Under the pieces are notes generated by a model that worked only from the letters and a program-made list of their open reading frames with translations, did not search any database and had not been told where the DNA came from. Positions 15,175 to 17,797 of a stretch of DNA of 17,797 nt are shown one piece after another (position 1 is the stretch's first letter; each line of letters opens with the position of its first letter). The translations under genes and the position numbers were made by a program. The stretch lies in NCBI GenBank assembly GCA_937952925.1, contig CALFYA010000356.1:1-17797 (forward strand), written 5' to 3'. This DNA comes from an uncultured Moraxellaceae bacterium (lineage in GTDB: Bacteria; Pseudomonadota; Gammaproteobacteria; Pseudomonadales; Moraxellaceae).

Positions 15175-15441
15175 GGGTCTGTTGACATTTCACGCGTGAG
15201 CCGCGTTGCTCGGCAAAATCGTGCCAGTCAAGGCGGAACATGCAGCCAAGGGTCATTCCCTTGGCAAATGTGACAACGATGGCTGGTGCGATTTTGCCAG
15301 CAACCCGAAGGGACATGACGATTTTTTGCCGCTACTGCGTTGCATCTTATTCGCTTAGAATGACTAAGCTACACAAGATGCGCCTTGTATCGCCTAAAAA
15401 ATCGTCTATGTCGCAGCCACGGCTGAAACGTCAACAGACCC
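15175..15441 (-). mobile_element. MITE-like non-autonomous element, copy 2 (267 bp, TA at both ends)
   Basis: Read on the minus strand this matches copy 1 (4459-4785) along its length apart from scattered substitutions and the 64-bp segment. It has the same 18-bp terminal repeats (GGGTCTGTTGACGTTTCA at one end, TGAAATGTCAACAGACCC at the other), with TA outside both ends (15173-15174 and 15442-15443). Lobe 1 contains GCTTAG-TCATT-CTAAGC flanked by GCATCTT and AAGATGC, inside arms GACATAGACGATTTTTT and AAAAAATCGTCATGTC. Lobe 2 has the CCAAGGG-AATGA-CCCTTGG core. The lobes are joined by CCC-TTCG-GGT, a UUCG-type tetraloop in RNA. No ORF. It lies between tamA and the divergent MFS gene, about 32 bp from the tamA start. 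Confidence 0.85.
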
Positions 15442-15484
15442 TAAAATTTACGCGCAAAAGCATCATACCCAGTACATCTCTGCC

Positions 15485-15513
15485 TTGCCAGCCTGAGCAT
15501 GTCTGGTTATGGT
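15485..15513 (+). promoter_or_regulatory. Possible promoter for the MFS transporter gene
   Basis: TTGCCA (15485-15490, five of six) and TATGGT (15508-15513, four of six) are spaced by 17 bp, about 80 bp upstream of the ATG. It lies outside the mobile element, so the MFS gene may keep its own promoter. A 7-7-7 inverted repeat TGTTGAT/ATCAACA (15526-15546) falls in the predicted leader. Confidence 0.35.
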
Positions 15514-15591
15514 TGCCGCACACCGTGTTGATTGATGTGATCAACATGCTCCAACCGTGTGCAGGATTGCACTTTTGAGCGGATATTCCCC

Positions 15592-16890
15592 ATGGCGAGC
15601 CAATTTGCCCTCCTCAAAACACGACGTTTTGTGCCGATGTTTTTGACCCAGTTTTTGGGTGCATTTAACGACAATGTCTTCAAACAAGCGATGGTGCTGT
15701 TTTTAACTTACCAAGCGGCCAGTCACATTGGCTTGTCGGTGAGCCTACTGAACAACCTAGCAGCAATGTTGTTTATTCTGCCGTACTTTTTGTTTTCGGC
15801 GACGGCTGGTCAATTGGCGGATAAACATGATAAAGCCCAGTTGTCACGACTGATTAAAATTTTAGAAATCATCATCATGCTCATCGCTAGTGTGGCGTTT
15901 ATCTTGCATTGGTATGGATTGCTGTTTGTTGCTTTATTTTTAATGGGTACCCACTCTACTTTTTTTGGCCCAATCAAATACGCATATCTCCCCCAAGCCT
16001 TATCGACAGATGAGCTGGTCGGTGGCAACGCGTTGTTTCAAACCGGTACATCAATGGCGATTTTGACGGGGATGATGCTCGGTGGTGTGGTGATTGCTGG
16101 TACAGGTGAGCATCATCTGATCTGGACAAGTTTGGCTGTATTAATCATTGCTTGCTTAGGCTATCTAGCATCTCGGCATATTCCAGCGATGCCACCGTTA
16201 TCGCCTGATCTGAAGGTCGATTGGAATATTGTGCGTACCAGCGCTCACACCATTCGCGATGCATGGCAATTGCGGCCGGTGTTTTACGCGATTATCGGCA
16301 TTTCGTGGTTTTGGTACTACGGTGCCACCTTTTTGACCCAAATTCCCCAATTTACCCAGCAGATCCTGCATGGTGATGAGTCTGTAGTGATTTTGCTGCT
16401 CACGTTGTTTTCGGTGGGTGTGGCAACCGGATCGCTGCTGTGCCGCAAGCTTGCAGGGACTCATGTCAACCTCAAATTATTGCCGTTTGGGGTGATCGGC
16501 CTAACGTTATTTGCCTTCGATTTATACTTTGCGCTGACTGGCCTACAACCCACGGCCACTGACCATCAAACGATTGCGCAGCTGCTGAGCCACAGTCAAT
16601 ACTGGCGCGTACTGATCGATTTAACCGGTTTGGGATTGTTTGGTGGTTTTTATATCGTGCCGCTGTATGCCTATATGCAAATGTATGCTCCAGAAGCCGC
16701 ACGCGCGCGGGTGATCGCTGCCAATAACATCATCAATGCCCTGTTTATGGTGGTGTCCGCGATTGTGGCAATGATCGTCCTCGGCGTGCTCAAGCTGAGT
16801 TTGCCAGTGCTGTTTGTGCTCACTGCAATCCTCAATGTTGCTGTGGGTGGATTGGTGATCTACAAAACCAAGCAGTATCAACCACATTGA
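15592..16890 (+). CDS. MFS transporter, LplT / Aas N-terminal type
   Basis: 432-residue inner-membrane transporter with about twelve hydrophobic helices. The N-terminal FLTQFLGAFNDNVFKQAMVL is characteristic of the major-facilitator group that includes lysophospholipid flippase LplT and the transporter half of Aas-type acyltransferases. FFGPIKYAYLPQAL and ELVGGNALFQTGTSMAILTG also match that group. It stands alone, without the fused acyltransferase domain. The ATG at 15592 is chosen over a GTG at 15559 because it places the first helix normally and has GGA eight bases upstream, while the GTG has none. By homology it could flip lysophospholipids across the inner membrane for re-acylation. Lying beside tamAB, which is linked to phospholipid traffic, makes this reading attractive, but the substrate is inferred. 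Confidence 0.8.
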   Translation: MASQFALLKTRRFVPMFLTQFLGAFNDNVFKQAMVLFLTYQAASHIGLSVSLLNNLAAMLFILPYFLFSATAGQLADKHDKAQLSRLIKILEIIIMLIASVAFILHWYGLLFVALFLMGTHSTFFGPIKYAYLPQALSTDELVGGNALFQTGTSMAILTGMMLGGVVIAGTGEHHLIWTSLAVLIIACLGYLASRHIPAMPPLSPDLKVDWNIVRTSAHTIRDAWQLRPVFYAIIGISWFWYYGATFLTQIPQFTQQILHGDESVVILLLTLFSVGVATGSLLCRKLAGTHVNLKLLPFGVIGLTLFAFDLYFALTGLQPTATDHQTIAQLLSHSQYWRVLIDLTGLGLFGGFYIVPLYAYMQMYAPEAARARVIAANNIINALFMVVSAIVAMIVLGVLKLSLPVLFVLTAILNVAVGGLVIYKTKQYQPH

Positions 16891-16939
16891 TGTATTTTTA
16901 AGCCATTTTTATCAATCTGTGTGTTCTGCACAATTGCAC

Positions 16940-16967
16940 TAGACAATTCACCATAACGCAGTATTCT
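16940..16967 (+). promoter_or_regulatory. Candidate promoter for coq7, overlapping a large palindrome
   Basis: TAGACA (16940-16945, five of six to the -35 consensus), a 16-bp spacer and TATTCT (16962-16967, four of six to the -10). The -10 box forms the inner end of the left arm of the 40-bp inverted repeat at 16951-16990, so a protein bound to the repeat would block this promoter. Confidence 0.35.
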
Positions 16968-16990
16968 AAAATCAGAATATTGCGTTATGG
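16951..16990. repeat. Long inverted repeat just upstream of coq7
   Basis: Arms CCATAACGCAGTATTCT (16951-16967) and AGAATATTGCGTTATGG (16974-16990) pair over 17 positions with a single G-T (wobble) pair and a six-base loop AAAATC. It ends nine bases before the coq7 ATG, and its right end contains the GG of the likely Shine-Dalgarno GGA (16989-16991). It has no U-run, which argues against a terminator for the MFS gene. It may be an operator or a translation-controlling hairpin. Confidence 0.6.
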
Positions 16991-16999
16991 ATCGCCGAT

Positions 17000-17635
17000 A
17001 TGCGTCACTACCGTTGGTCAGATCATCTGATTGGCCATGTTGATCAAGCCTTACGCAGCCTTGTGCCAGGTAGCACTGCCGCTCACCGTCCCTCTCCGGC
17101 AGCCGATCTTCCAAGCACGCTGAGTGTCCAAGAAGCGCGTCATGTGGCTGGTTTGATGCGCGTCAACCACAGTGGTGAAGTCTGTGCACAAGCCTTATAT
17201 CACGGGCAGGCACTGACTGCTCGTCTGCCCCGCGTTCGTCAAGAGATGCAAAAAGCCGCCGAAGAAGAGCAAGATCACTTAGCATGGTGTGAAATGCGTC
17301 TGCGTGAGCTTGATAGCCATCCTAGCCTGTTTAATCCGCTGTGGTATGGCTTGTCATTTGGATTGGGCGCAGTCGCTGGGCTGGCTGGTGATGATTACAG
17401 TTTGGGTTTTGTGGCCGAAACTGAAAAGCAAGTCAGTAAACATTTGCAGTCTCATCTGCAAAGCTTACCCGCCACCGATCTGCGCAGTCGTGTGGTACTT
17501 GAGCAAATGAATACCGATGAATTACACCACCGCGAGCAGGCTTTAGCTGCGGGTGGACGCGAGTTGCCACAAGGCGTACAACGCTTGATGGGATTGGTGT
17601 CCAAAGTCATGACACGGACGAGTTATTCTATTTGA
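17000..17635 (+). CDS. coq7: Coq7-type demethoxyubiquinone hydroxylase
   Basis: Di-iron carboxylate monooxygenase that hydroxylates 2-polyprenyl-3-methyl-6-methoxy-1,4-benzoquinone in ubiquinone biosynthesis, at the inner membrane surface. 211 residues, the usual length. The iron ligands are visible: Glu60 in VNHSGE, Glu90 and His93 in EEEQDH, Glu142 in AETEKQV, and Glu174 and His177 in TDELHH. The hydrophobic FGLGAVAGLAGDDYSLGFV (120-138) is typical of the membrane-interacting helix. It does the job done by flavoprotein UbiF in E. coli. The ATG at 17000 has only GGA, partly inside the upstream inverted repeat. The next gene follows after 34 bp on the same strand and may be co-transcribed. 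Confidence 0.93.
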   Translation: MRHYRWSDHLIGHVDQALRSLVPGSTAAHRPSPAADLPSTLSVQEARHVAGLMRVNHSGEVCAQALYHGQALTARLPRVRQEMQKAAEEEQDHLAWCEMRLRELDSHPSLFNPLWYGLSFGLGAVAGLAGDDYSLGFVAETEKQVSKHLQSHLQSLPATDLRSRVVLEQMNTDELHHREQALAAGGRELPQGVQRLMGLVSKVMTRTSYSI

Positions 17636-17669
17636 TCAGATTGGCTGCACCAAGAAGGAGTTTGGAATT

Positions 17670-17797
17670 ATGGCGATCAATTGGAGCGTGCCCACACGTC
17701 GTGCCTGTGTCACGGTACATGCGTTTTTGACCTTAGATGGTTATGTGGCAGATCCTAGTCTGCCGCAGACCATTGGCATGTGGGATAAAATCAATCC
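17670..17797 (+). CDS. N-terminal start of an unidentified gene (cut by the window end)
   Basis: Forty-two codons are visible, starting MAINWSVPTRRACVTVHAFL and continuing into LTLDGYVADPSLPQTIGMWD. The start is well supported by AAGGAG at 17655-17660, nine bases before the ATG. The TLDGYVAD segment faintly recalls the SLDGxIA motif of RibD/dihydrofolate-reductase-like proteins, but the fragment is too short to assign. No signal peptide or membrane helix is seen. It lies 34 bp after coq7 and could share its transcript. Confidence 0.6.
   Translation, partial: MAINWSVPTRRACVTVHAFLTLDGYVADPSLPQTIGMWDKIN

Noticed and set aside
4459..15441. Composite transposon carrying tamAB between the two elements
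   Set aside because: Neither element encodes a transposase, the cargo is an ordinary core operon, and each copy has its own TA at both ends, so two separate insertions are simpler.
15559..15591. Upstream GTG start for the MFS transporter
   Set aside because: No Shine-Dalgarno sequence and it adds a polar 11-residue tail; the ATG at 15592 fits the family N terminus.

Overview
The window looks like a chromosomal segment of a gammaproteobacterium, most likely Pseudomonadales and perhaps Moraxellaceae. The reasons are an N-terminally anchored TamB with its Omp85 partner TamA, a Coq7-type ubiquinone hydroxylase, a methylcitrate-cycle lyase and the general protein style. This placement is a judgement from protein content; no 16S gene or other phylogenetic marker is present.

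Left part (1-4202): a 3'-truncated prpB (methylisocitrate lyase) and an orphan HlyD/EmrA-type membrane fusion protein lie on the minus strand. The HlyD gene is divergent from a TetR-family regulator, with a clean inverted-repeat operator candidate between them. Next come argF (ornithine carbamoyltransferase, all signature motifs intact) and a convergent small four-helix membrane protein whose 3' end overlaps argF.

Middle part (4203-8307): two AT-rich intergenic stretches flank a convergent pair of paralogous exported proteins of unknown function. Both have a signal peptide, an N-terminal QP(L/M)-x-D-x-x-LS-x-x-x-GQ motif, a conserved internal Cys pair and a C-terminal NC...FC motif. The plus-strand copy is broken by an in-frame TAA at a position aligned to Lys in its intact partner. 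A non-autonomous mobile element sits between it and its likely original promoter region.

Right part (8308-17797): a tamA-tamB operon on the minus strand (outer-membrane/periplasm-spanning Tam complex), a divergent MFS transporter of the LplT/Aas-N type, coq7 behind a long near-perfect inverted repeat, and the first 42 codons of an unidentified gene.

The most notable non-coding signal is a pair of MITE-like elements (4459-4785 and 15175-15441). They lie in inverted orientation, share 18-bp terminal inverted repeats, have TA at both ends and carry two large internal imperfect palindromes. One lies upstream of the broken paralogue and the other about 32 bp upstream of the tamA start. Together they bracket a ~10.4 kb segment carrying the paralogue pair and tamAB. 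One copy has a 64-bp structured segment where the other has only four bases. I see no CRISPR array, tRNA, rRNA or complete transposase gene.
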